Positions 1 to 12,200 of a DNA stretch of 64,000 nt are shown piece after piece. Made by a program: the position numbers and the translations under genes. The stretch is taken from positions 31,080,680 to 31,144,679 of the forward strand of contig CM067066.1 of the NCBI GenBank assembly GCA_033980235.1, given 5' to 3'. Under the pieces are notes generated by a model, which was not told where the DNA came from, did no database searches, and saw only the letters and a list, made by a program, of their open reading frames with translations. The stretch's first letter is position 1. Every line of letters begins with the position of its first letter. The stretch comes from Diadema setosum (Eukaryota; Echinodermata; Echinoidea; Diadematoida; Diadematidae).

Positions 1-244
1 GCCCTAATACAAAGGCCAGGCAATATTGTGATTATGAAGTATGCCACTATTCACATAATCCTACCAGCGAGGGGAAAGAGCAGGCAGTGTGCAATACTGC
101 AGACAGTTTCTGCAGTATAGCAAATACCTCATGAATAAACAGAAGTGCTATATGTACACGTCTGTGAGTTCTGTTTTCTCACAGCACTGAGTTAGAAGGT
201 ATATGATACTCAAAATCGGAGGTGAAAAGTGAGAGGGAGCATAC

Positions 245-3200
245 CTTGTGAATGGTTTCTTCCGTAATAGCTTTGCTGGCATTGGCCCTCAGGAAGAACA
301 CACAGACTCCATTGAGTGGGATGTCCTTTCCGTCAGTCACATAGACCCTTGGTTTGTTGCTCTTTGCCTTGGTGCCTTGGGGACCAAGTCTCATTGGCTC
401 ACCTATTCATCAGATATTCACAACAAAGACAGAAACACCACCATAAAAACAAAATTCTAATAACATTAGCCACTAGTATACAACTCTTGGTAGAGTTGCA
501 GCTCACTGATTCCAACACAATTAGTATTAATAGTTAAATTACGAAGGACATTGCTTTTGCAAACCTTCCCAGTGTCATAAAGTAAATTCTAAGCATGACT
601 TTGGCTCAGAGTATACACTGTAAAACCAGAAATGTTTGCAAGCTCTTTAATTTTGCAAATTTCACAAGAGCCAAGATTCACAAAATTAAAATGTATGCCA
701 AAGTATGCACTGAATGCCACTGGCAAAAATTCACAAAAATGTCATGCTGCGCAAAAGGCCGTCAGCTCCAATTCGCAAAAATTTCACGGCGCAAAATTAT
801 CTTGCTTTACAGTATACTGTCAGCATTCAAAACAATGATACAAATATGCCATAGAATCAATGAGGAGTGGTAACTTCATATACTATATGAAGCAAAAATT
901 TCACATTGGGACTTTTTATTTCTCTTTACAAACAAAACTAACTTGTCTATGATTTACAAGCCTTTGATTTACACTGCTGAACAGTTTTAACAAGTTTTTG
1001 ACATCATAGCTGTTTGGGGGGGGGGGGAAAGCCTCTGAAAAATTGTGACAAAAAAGGTGTGACTTTAATTGGAAATCTATCATTTAAATCATCAAGACTT
1101 ACACAGATTCCCCTTTAAAAAAGTTTATTGAAGTGTGTTGAGCAGGGAAAAATGGTATAACACTGAAAACACTTCTTGAGGTATTCTCTTTCCTGCCTGC
1201 ATGCAGGTGTTCTATACAATGAATGCCAGAGAATACATGCTGGCTTTTACATCCAACCATGATTTATACAAGCCGCATTGACAAAACACTTCAACATGCA
1301 ATAAATTATGGCAGAAACTTGCAGCTGAATTCAATACAAAAGAGCATATATTCATTCAGTTTCCTTAGTATTTTATTCTATATATTCTTGTATTCTCTTG
1401 TTTTCTTCTTCTTCTTTTGTCCTTTCTGTTTGAATGGACTGATATTGAGTAAATCAAAGCAGGTGACACAAGGACTTGCATGCTGACGTAATAGTTCTTT
1501 GAGGCACACTTGCTTGACGTAGACTTTAATACCACCCACTCATCCCATAAAAGATGTACTTTGAGACACCTGGCCTCCCTGTCCTATTCACTGGGTCTAT
1601 TCAGTAATGTCATATTCAACATTCAATCATTCTGAATACTCTTGCGGGAGTCATAAGAAAGGGGAACAAGACGTTTGTTCGGTCACAGGCCTATATGACA
1701 TCTCTCATCTTCTACATGGAATGGTGTGTTACAGTAAGTCACAGAAATAATGAAATATGAGGTAAGAGAAATAAGTTCACAGTCACACGTTGCTTTTCAT
1801 CACAACTCTTTACTTGCATAAGTGGGCTGTTTAGGCTTGCTTACATCTGTTAACTCTGCTCCATTTTATTCTGCTGCTTTGCAGGGAGCCAAAAGATTGA
1901 TAAAGTATTGCTAGAAAGTTTCAGCGCAGGTGCATCACAATTCAGGACCTATAAATCACAAGACATAGGAATTCACCATGAATCTGCCCACCTGCCAACC
2001 CCCCCCCCCCCAAAAAAAAAAATAATAAAAAATAAAAATAAGAATAATAATAAAATAAAATAAAAAATCTTGTCTTTTAGAAAGCATAGTTCCCACTTCA
2101 CAACACAACATAAAGAATGCAACAGTCAAGTCTACATTTTTTGTTTTATCTTTTATAGAGTTTACCCAGCATATTGAAGGAAGAATTAATTGCTCAAAAT
2201 AGTACAAATTATTGTTTGTGTGGTGATGTTGGGTTGTTCACAATTATCTTACCTTATTAATTAATTAATTATCTTATCTTTTATCTTACCTTGACTGTCT
2301 TGCATCCATGCATGACGGCCATCTGAAAAGGAAGTATATAAAAGAGAGAAAATATTAGCCATGATATTGATCATGGTATCTCAGCAGAATTAAATTGTAA
2401 TGTGACAATGTACCAACTGTAAATCTGAGGATAGCCTTGGCAAAACTGTGGACATATTCGACAAATGATGTAACAGTTTTTCACATTCATAATACATGCT
2501 ACACTGTACTAGGGATCTCTCTCTCTCTCCCCCTCTCTCTCCTTTTCCATCTCTCTTTCTCTATCTATCCATCATCTGCCCAATATCTATCAGACCATTT
2601 CTCTATTCTTTACGCATATATGTCAGTTACTGTATGCGCCATATCAATAGCAAGTCTAATTTTTGGCGAATCGGGACTTTACGATGATTTCTCAAGTGGT
2701 TAAATTCACGATCCTCGAGTACAGTGTTGAATGGAGAAAGGTATCGGTGTACGTCACATTCATGTCAGAATCAGAATCTATATTTTCGCACGTTTTTAGA
2801 TCCACGAATAGCACCTGACTCGTGAAAATGAAAACCTCACAAAATATTTGCATATCACATGAGATGCATTTATCACATTATTGAATAAATCTTTTTGAAC
2901 TAAAGTAGCACTAACTGAAGTTGATATATGTAATCTACTTAATATTAAAACAGCATTATTTTGCAATAAAGATATTACATTTTATCTCACTGTACACTCA
3001 CTTTCTCCTGTGTCTGGCTCCTGGTAGAAAAACATAAGATGGGTGCTGGTTTCTGTCTCAAAGAACTTTGTCATTTTGTCAATCTGGAGAAAATACAAAG
3101 AAGGTAATAATATTAAATTTCGTAGTCACTTGAGATATTTGAGTAAGGTGAGTTTGTATATATTACACAGCCACTAAGGAAGAAATCAAATGCCTTTAAT

Positions 3201-6200
3201 AGATCAATCACAGGAATAAGGCTTCAAGTCCAAAGTGTCTTGCCTAAAAGGCACACCTGCTGCTGAATGGTGGATTTGAACCAGGGACCTCCCAGTTGAG
3301 AGTCAGTGGCTTGGACTATGCTCTCAGCCTCCTTTGAAGTGTTATTGTTATCAGCTGCATTTCATTGCTGGTAAGCAGGGTGCTAGTAAACTGAAAGTCT
3401 CATTAGATAATGCACAATTTTAGCAGTTTGAACGTCAAATGATTTGTTTCTTTTGGATTCTGCCTTGAATTATTTTCAAGTCTAGTTGGCAGTAAGGGGA
3501 GAATGGATTTGTGTAATACTGCATGACACTAGCAAGATGTTTTATATGTATAGTGAGCACTGCAATTCTGTGTTCTCACAATCATTCAAGATCAAACAAA
3601 ACAATCAAAACTGCATCAAACTCTTGACTTATTGATGAAGTGGCAAATCTTTGATTACAGCCTCATTTCCTTTCTTCCTGAAAAGCAGCATCTCCATACA
3701 CTTGGACATGTTCACACTCGCAGAGTTTTAATTCAATCAAATTCAAATATCAACAACACAGGATCCTGGTTATTCATCATGCTTGCATGCACCTGTCACT
3801 GTTCTGCCCAATGAGAGAGTGATTCTGCTGCATTTGGCTGGTTTTATCTTGAAGGGGGGAAAATAGCTCCAGTTTGAATAGGAGAGTGAATAGCGAACAC
3901 TCTAAGCAACATCAAGAGGGGCAGGTGCTGAAAACTGTGCATCAATCAAGCAGAGGCCCTGTACGCCTGGAGGAAGTCCACCTAATTATCAAGCCACAGT
4001 TTTGGACTGCAGCCGAAAATTATTTTAATAGCATAAACACTCTGAGAGGCAGTGCTGATCAACACTTCCAGACAAACTTCACTAGTGGCAAAACACATCT
4101 TGATCCTATGATGTTAAAAGTGTGCATCACGACATCCTTATCATAACTGACATAGTGATAATAATATTCCCAAACATATTTAATGTACGAGTGAGGCTTC
4201 ATGCGCTAAGAAAAAAAAAATCAATCAGCAGAAAACTCTATTTCACACCAAACTTTTTTAACAAAAAGAGTAGAGTCACACAAACAGAATGCTAAATGTT
4301 TAAGCATATTCTACATATATGAAAAAAAAAATCAAAATTTAAACATATGATGTGTACATTGGACGACGTGATGACATCATGCCTTAAAACCCTCTTATTG
4401 GAGGATCAACATGTATGTGAAGGTGTCTTTAACTTGAATACCATACCAGACTTTAAATAATCATCCCTACAGGGAGGAAAACCACCACAGATAGGTGTAA
4501 AGCCAACTTACATTGTTCCCCTCAAGCACCGCATCTTCAACATCCGCCCTCTCCAGGAGGAGGGAGTTGGCCACCGCCTCCATGACGAACTCATGGCGGG
4601 GATCAAGCTGGGCCCGCTTGGCCTCCCGCTCCTCCTTCAGTTTTTGCTGGAAGAAAAAATTGACAATTTAAAAGAAGCATTAGCAATGTTTATCCTTTTA
4701 AAATACAATGTATGCAACAGAGAAGTGGGATGTACATCACTATGTACAAGGATACAGTGTACATGATGCATTGTTACTCAAAATAACCATCGTAGCCATT
4801 GCACAAACGATTCATATCCAAAGAATGCTCATAGTGTACAATGATGTCACAAAAATCACTAAATTTCAACTTTACACCTTTTTCTCAACATCAAAATGAT
4901 CTTAAATTGCACAATTCCATTTGTCTTGTGAATTGGATTAAGAAAGTTGATGAGCTTCATGATAAATATACCTTAATCCTCCCCTCAAAATGCTGGTACG
5001 CTTCTTCCGATGGCCGTGTGTCCATGACTACTGACTCAACAACACAAAAGGTTGTGTATTTCTACCCCCTGTAACTGGTATCAATCTGTGATATACAGGT
5101 ATACACTGTATCCTCCGGCACCCATGGTAATATTTTTTTTCACAGACACTCATACCAAATTAGTCAAAACCGGAGGGGGGGGGAGGGAGGAGAGCTCCAC
5201 ATTGTAATCAAATGTAGGGAACAACACAAGGATTATGGTACCATACCTTGAATTGTCATCCATCATGACATATTACAATCAGATGTATGGATATTCCAAA
5301 AGAAAGCCATATGCATCCATCATCAAAATAATGTTTGTCATCACTATATTCAACTTAGAAATCTCCCATGCTTACTATATTTTGGGTCATCACCTTCACC
5401 TTTGCTATCACCCGCACAAAAATGGGCATGTCCACCATAAACAATTCATCATATTACATCTCTGATGCCTCTAATTAGTCAATATTCCAAAGGCACTTCA
5501 CGCATCACTAGTTGTCTCCGCCACTCTCATGCATTACTGCTACTGCATAGTACTTCCATTGTATACACAGGGAGCATACCTTAGTGCATAGCTCTGTTAC
5601 CTGGCAACTGCAAGCAGAGTTAGTCTACACCAGCAGACACACCAACTATGTGGTCTTTAATGTTCGTACTGAAGCAAGTAGATTGGCTCTCCTTGTTGAC
5701 AGCAAATACTTGACAGTGTCTTTCTTTCTTTCTTTCTTTTGTTTCTTCTTCTTCTTTTTTCTTCTTCTTCCTCCTCCTCTTCTTCTTCTTCTCCTTCATC
5801 TTCTTTTTTTTCTTTTTCTTTCCAAAGTAATTTGTATCAACATTGGTCCAGTCCAGGATTTTTCTATTGATAATGGAAATGGTATATTGCTGAATATGTG
5901 GCTGAGGGAAACCACTGATGTTATAGGCTCACACATAAAAATTGCCTTTATTATCATAGAGACTGTATGTGATATGAATAATTAATCTCTAACCACATCC
6001 TGTAACCAGGTTCATTAGTAAAAGACAATTGCAATGTCATTATTGGAGTTCCACTAGCTTCATATTTATGTATATCACTTGGGATTATTATATTTTTATC
6101 AATTCTACAATTTTTTAAGTGATCGAATCAAACCAGTTATCTACTACTTTACTTCACTTTTTGTTTTCATTTTCATTTCATTCACTTCTTTAAAGAAATG

Positions 6201-9200
6201 CAAACAAAAGCCCACAAAAGTTATCATTCTACACTAACAGTATCCGTATAATTTTTGTGATTGATAGTCAACAACTTCCAAGAATATTGCCACCTCAGCC
6301 CAACATATTCACCTTTTACAAATATTGTTGTGTCATGATTTTTATTTACTTCTAAAAACTTGTAGAAAGTTCCACCACAGGCATTTGAAATTTTACAGGT
6401 CTTTATAAATTTGGGTCATTTTTGACTTTATATTTGATAACTGGTGAATTCTGGAATATTCCAGGTACACTGTATTACCATATGTATGGGCCAACTACTG
6501 TCAAAGTGGAAACTTTTGTATGATTAACTCTTCATAACAGGCAAATTTAAGTGAACATGGCTAGAATTCAGCAGGAGTAAATTTCTGTTTGAATGTTTTT
6601 ACTGCAAAAAAAAAAAAAAAAAAAAAATGGGTGCATCCTATTTGTCTGGTGATGACAAAATTCTTGACAATTTGCCATACAGCAAAACATTCAAATTTTA
6701 CAGTATGGCTGCCCCAACTTTTTGACCCTTCAGTTATGAGTGACCATACAAACAGTGCTCCCTCACTCACTGGAATGGACAGACGACTGTGATACGCTGT
6801 ATTCAGCTTCAGATTCAAACTCCACAAGCAAGACAGAAAATATGGTAGTCATCACAGGATGGCATGACAATGATTTTCAGCCTATAAAGGTAACACAAGT
6901 GCAAACAGGGTAGGTTCTTGACATTTCATTTTAAAAAGAACGAGGAGTCATTCTCAGCAGTGTCATGCTACAGTTGCTCTCACAGCTTTACCGTCAGTAC
7001 AGTCATACAAATCTGTATGTCACTTCATTGTCAACATTAAAATCCAACAAATCACAGACATTTCATTGGGCATAAGAAAAGGGATTGTTCGGGATTTTCA
7101 AAGTTTCACATCATTTCAGGAAACAGTGACAATGGTCAAAATTCAAATATATTCTCATTTTTCCCCTCCTGCTCCTCTTCATCTTCTCCTCCAGAGAGTA
7201 AGGTGAAAAACACTTGTAAAAAGTTCTACAACTTTCAGAGATTTTGACTTTGAGTTATGGTGATAACAAAATGTACTTCAGAACACTCTTGCAAAATCTG
7301 TGCTAACTACATAATAGGCCACACCAACATGAAAAGAAAGAGAAAAAAAAAACACCTGGCAGCATAGCAATCAACATTTTACCTATTTAACTGTATGTTT
7401 TATGGTTTCTTCACAACATAAAAACACAGAAGGTTGCTACCCAAGCAAACCCAGCCTTGGGAGTGTTTGATCTTCTCATCAGCATGGATTCGGCAGGACT
7501 TGTTCAAATCCGGGAACAACTGTACGTGGGGTCTTGACAATGCAAACTGAGAACAATCAATCGATGGCTGAAGTACGTACTGACATAGGGACCGCAGCTG
7601 CATCGTAGTTGGAATTGGCGTAATATGCCAACAGAAGATGGCTTTGTTTATACGGCCAGGGTAGGCAGGCAGGCACTCGGCCAGCTTCATTGTGGGGAAT
7701 GTAAATCTGCCTGACAAAACTAAGTAAACACTCAGGATTACAAGATAATACCTTTGGTGTACAGACAATCCCTGAATCAGTGATTCCCTCCCCTCCCCCC
7801 CCCCCCCCCCCTCATCTCGGCAATTGTCATCAGAAGAGGCATATTCAGTATGAACTTCTGAATCATTCTCATTTTCTCTTGTTTTATCCCTTACTTTTCT
7901 TGCCCTTTATTTTCCAGTCAAATCATGCTTTATTATCAGTGTGTATTAAAAAAAAAATGAATTAAATGCCAGGTCAACCTTGATAACTTAACAAAAGGGA
8001 CAATATGTTGGAAAAAAAATTGTATGGATTGTTGGATTGTTGAACTGGCAAATGGCTGAATTACAGCTCTAAGTTTATTGCCATGGGTCCTTTCTCCAAT
8101 CAATTGTAGTTCTTTACACGATAGAATTCAGATTTTTACACAGCAGTGCACTTTGCAGTCTTAAGTGACTAGAAAGAGGAACACAATTATTATTTCTTTG
8201 TTGTCATTGTTGTTCCTTTTTATATGCTGACAGCTAAAACCTGATTTTTTTTTTCCTTTTTTTTTTTTTTTTTTTTTACTTTCAAAGTGATTTATGGACT
8301 ATGTTGTTTATCCGGTATGCTTAAAGTACAACTTATGTCATCATTCCAATTTCATTTTAGACCACTGCCTAAAATACTTTGAAAGTGGTTGCATGGTAGT
8401 CCACTACTTTCCTCAGAGTCATTCCATAAAATATGTAATAGTGTGCACAGCAGCTACAGGCAAATTGTAAATCACATATTGTTTTTAACAATCTTCATTT
8501 CCAGTATTGGATGTTCCTATTTGAGTATTTGTATTTAGATTCATGGTGTATTTGCAGCACACAAATGATAGTCTTAGTACAAAATTGTATGTTGGGTGCA
8601 ATCGTGAAATTTGATGTAGAAATGAAAATATGTGATTTTTGTAATGGACATGTATGTATTCAGTGTATGATTTGAGTACACAATCCCAAACAAATGTCTC
8701 TAGGTCTTCGTAATGTAATGTGCTTCAGCAAAGAGCAAAATTAGTTATGCTTGATGAGCCACAGTATGACTAGAGGACACATGCTACCATAGCACACAAT
8801 TCGTAAAGACAGTTACGGTGATAGTCCTGTTTTCTAAACCAAGATTTACCACTATAATTCTCAATAGATCTGCATACAATATGGTATGGGTATGTCAAAC
8901 TGTCAAATTTATAGATCAAACTTGCCTAGCAAGTCACAAACCAAGAATGTGAAAATGTTTAGAAAAATAATTCATGAGAGGTTCCTTCCAGGCTTTTGGG
9001 CACCTGCCTGATACTCTGTGACTAAACATTCATTTTTATAAGTTCCTTGCATTACAACAAATGTATACACTGTTTACATGTACAACAGAAAATCTAAAGT
9101 TGCGTGTTTGCAATTATCATCTCCAGGTATGCAGTGCACTTATTCTTTCTTTGCAAGAGCGTTCCCATGAACTCACCAGTTGAACAGCAAAAACTAATAC

Positions 9201-12200
9201 AAGCAGCACTTTGTAAAAATAAAAGACCAACTACTGTAAAACACAATAGTTTCATAGCATGAAATTTTCACGATCGGAGCCAACAGCCTTTCTCACGACA
9301 CAAAATTTTCATGAGGTGCCTCTAGCATTCAATGCATAATTAGCGTACACAAGAACTTTCACATGCATTTTAATTTTGCGACTCTTGGCTCTTGCAAAAT
9401 TCATGAAATTACTAGAAATGTCGCTTTGGCGACTGGTATGCCTCCGCCATAATGCTTGATTTTCCCAATAGGTCTAGATAGTACATGTGGACAATGTGTG
9501 ATTACATTTTCACAAAATTGGCAAAATATTGAAATGACAAGTTTGTCACAAACGTGTTGAATGTTCACCTTCCTTGACCTAGGTTTAATTGGATGAATAG
9601 GAGAGCATGTATCTAGGGATTTAAGGACTTTAACCTGACTTTGACCCATTCATACATTTAGGCATTGAGTAATTTTCAAGGTACAGGTGTGGAGAAAAAG
9701 TGCAATTTCTGAATTGAATAGTAAATTGTTACCATTTTCATCTGGCCCTTGACCCTAAAATTCATAAGATAATCACTTTCAGGTAGAACATGCATAATAT
9801 GTACTAAGTTTCAAGATAACTTGAGCCACTTCGTGATATGGAGGAAAAAGTTAGTTCAGCACTTTCACTTGATCTTTGACCTTTTGACCTTTGAGGCAAA
9901 AAAAGAAGAAAAAAAAAACTTTCCAGAGAATTTCTATTAGGTTACACATGCATACACCAAGTGTAAAAAAATAATAACCCTGCTGGCATTGCATAAATAT
10001 GAGGGAAATAGTAAAATTTTGAAGTGTTGCACTTGACCTTTGACCCCTGACCTTTGACCCCATGAACCCTACATTCTCTAGATAATCACTTCCAGTCAGT
10101 ACATGTATATACTATGTTCCATGAAGATACCTTGAACAATTTTCCAAGGCACGGAGAAAAAAAAGAAGTTTTGATATTTTTACTTGACCTTTTGACCTTT
10201 GACCTTTGACCTCATGATCCAAACTTTCACCAGCGATTCTTAATTGGGTAATACATGTATACACTAAGTTTCAAGAAAATATCTTCAGGCATGCAATAGA
10301 TATGGCAAAAATAGTGAAATTTCATGTATTTGACCCTGACCTTTTGACCTTTGACCTCATGACGCAAACTTTCACCAGAGAATCTTAATTGGGTAATACA
10401 TGTATACACTAAGTTTCAAGAAAATATCTTCAGGCATTCAATAGATATGGTGGAAAAAGTGAAATTTTATGTATTTGACCTTGACCTTTTGACCTTTGAC
10501 CTTGAGCATGTGCACCTTAAAGTTGATAGGCACAACTTCACCCCCTAATACACATACATGCCAAGTTTCATTAGGATACCTCAAAAGGTTTTGGTAGTTA
10601 CCCTGTCCACAAAATTCATTACGGACGGACGGAAGGACGGACGGAAGGACGGACGGACGGACGGAAGGACGGACGGACGGACAGACGGACGGACGGACGG
10701 ACAACCCGAAAACATAATGCCTCCGGCACCACTTCGTGGCGGAGGCATAAAAATGCACTTGAACATTCCTCATTTTACAGTATTCTCAAAACTATATCAA
10801 AACTAAGTGCATTATGGGTAAAAGTTTGGATTCCTCTGTGCAAACATGGTATTGCACAGTATCTGTCGCATCACCAGCTATGTTTCTCACACACACACAC
10901 ACACAATCAACAGTTTACATTTGACTGCACATTGATGGGGTAGAGTAAGTTGGAAATCATTAGCTTACAAACACACAATCTTGATGTTACAGATTATCTT
11001 TTGATATATCTTCAAAATGTTTTCATAAACATACATGTAGGACACAGAGCAAACATGTATGACCTTCCTCCACTTATCAGTATTCACAGGATTGGTCAAT
11101 GCTGCTACATACATTATATCATGTTCTTTGGAGAGGTACAATGAAAGATTGTACAAATTGCAGTGTGGCAAAGTAAAAATATCAATATTGCAGTCAGAAC
11201 ATTTCTTTCAACTGCATGATTGACACTGCCACTCTCATAAGTATGTACTTATGTATATCTTATACAGATTTACAGCAGACTATCTACCTCTCACAGTTAT
11301 GAATATAGAAGAATAACATTTTCCTTTTTTTTTTTACACACACAAAAAATGTCAGCCCTACAAAAGTAGCACTTGGTTTTTATGTATTCCATCAACCAAT
11401 AGCGTTAATAATTTGTTATGTGGTACTCAACATGTAACGTGTTGTTGCTTATAAATGTGTATATTTTTCTCATTTTCAACACTGAACATGCAGGAAATTA
11501 GTACAATTGATTTTCAGCACTGAGCAAACTTCTGTGAACTTCACTCGCTTATAATTTTGTGAATGAGAGCACATTTGTTCAAAAGTAAATACCTCCTAAA
11601 ATATTAATGTGTCTTTTTTTCTTTCTTTCTTTCTTTTTGATGAAAGTTCTTTCGGTTGTGAAATTCATTAAAATTTTCACACCAGCTGGGTACCAGTTCA
11701 TGAAGATTTAAACATCTACTGTAAATGTGCAAATATTTGCACATTTCGCATGACTAGAAGACTGCAGAAAAATAAAAGCACACAAATATTTTTGAGACAT
11801 ACGTTCCACTGATTAGTGTCTTGATTCCGCAGCATTAAAATCACGCAAAATTCTTCTTATCCTGCCAAGCACAAAAAATTACCAGAAATAAAATTATTCA
11901 CAACATGCAACTTTTGCATATTGAAGACGACAGCCTTTTTCGCAGCATGAAACTTTCGACCATTGCTGGCCATGAAAAAATTATGAGTATGATACAACTG
12001 CATACAAAAACTTCGATGTGCATTTTACTTTTGCGAATCTTGGCTCCTCGCAAAATTAGCAAAATTAGCAAATATTTCTGGTTTTACAGTTCGTGTAGAG
12101 ATAAAGAATAAATATTCTACAAACAAACACTCCCCTTTCAAAAGGAGTTAATGGGTGAAAAGTAAATCAAATGATCCTTTTTTTAAACAATTCTTGAGCC

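Noticed and set aside
7400..7768. 122-aa minus-strand open frame in dynein intron 1
   Set aside because: No recognisable domain, no splice context linking it to a neighbour, composition like surrounding non-coding DNA.
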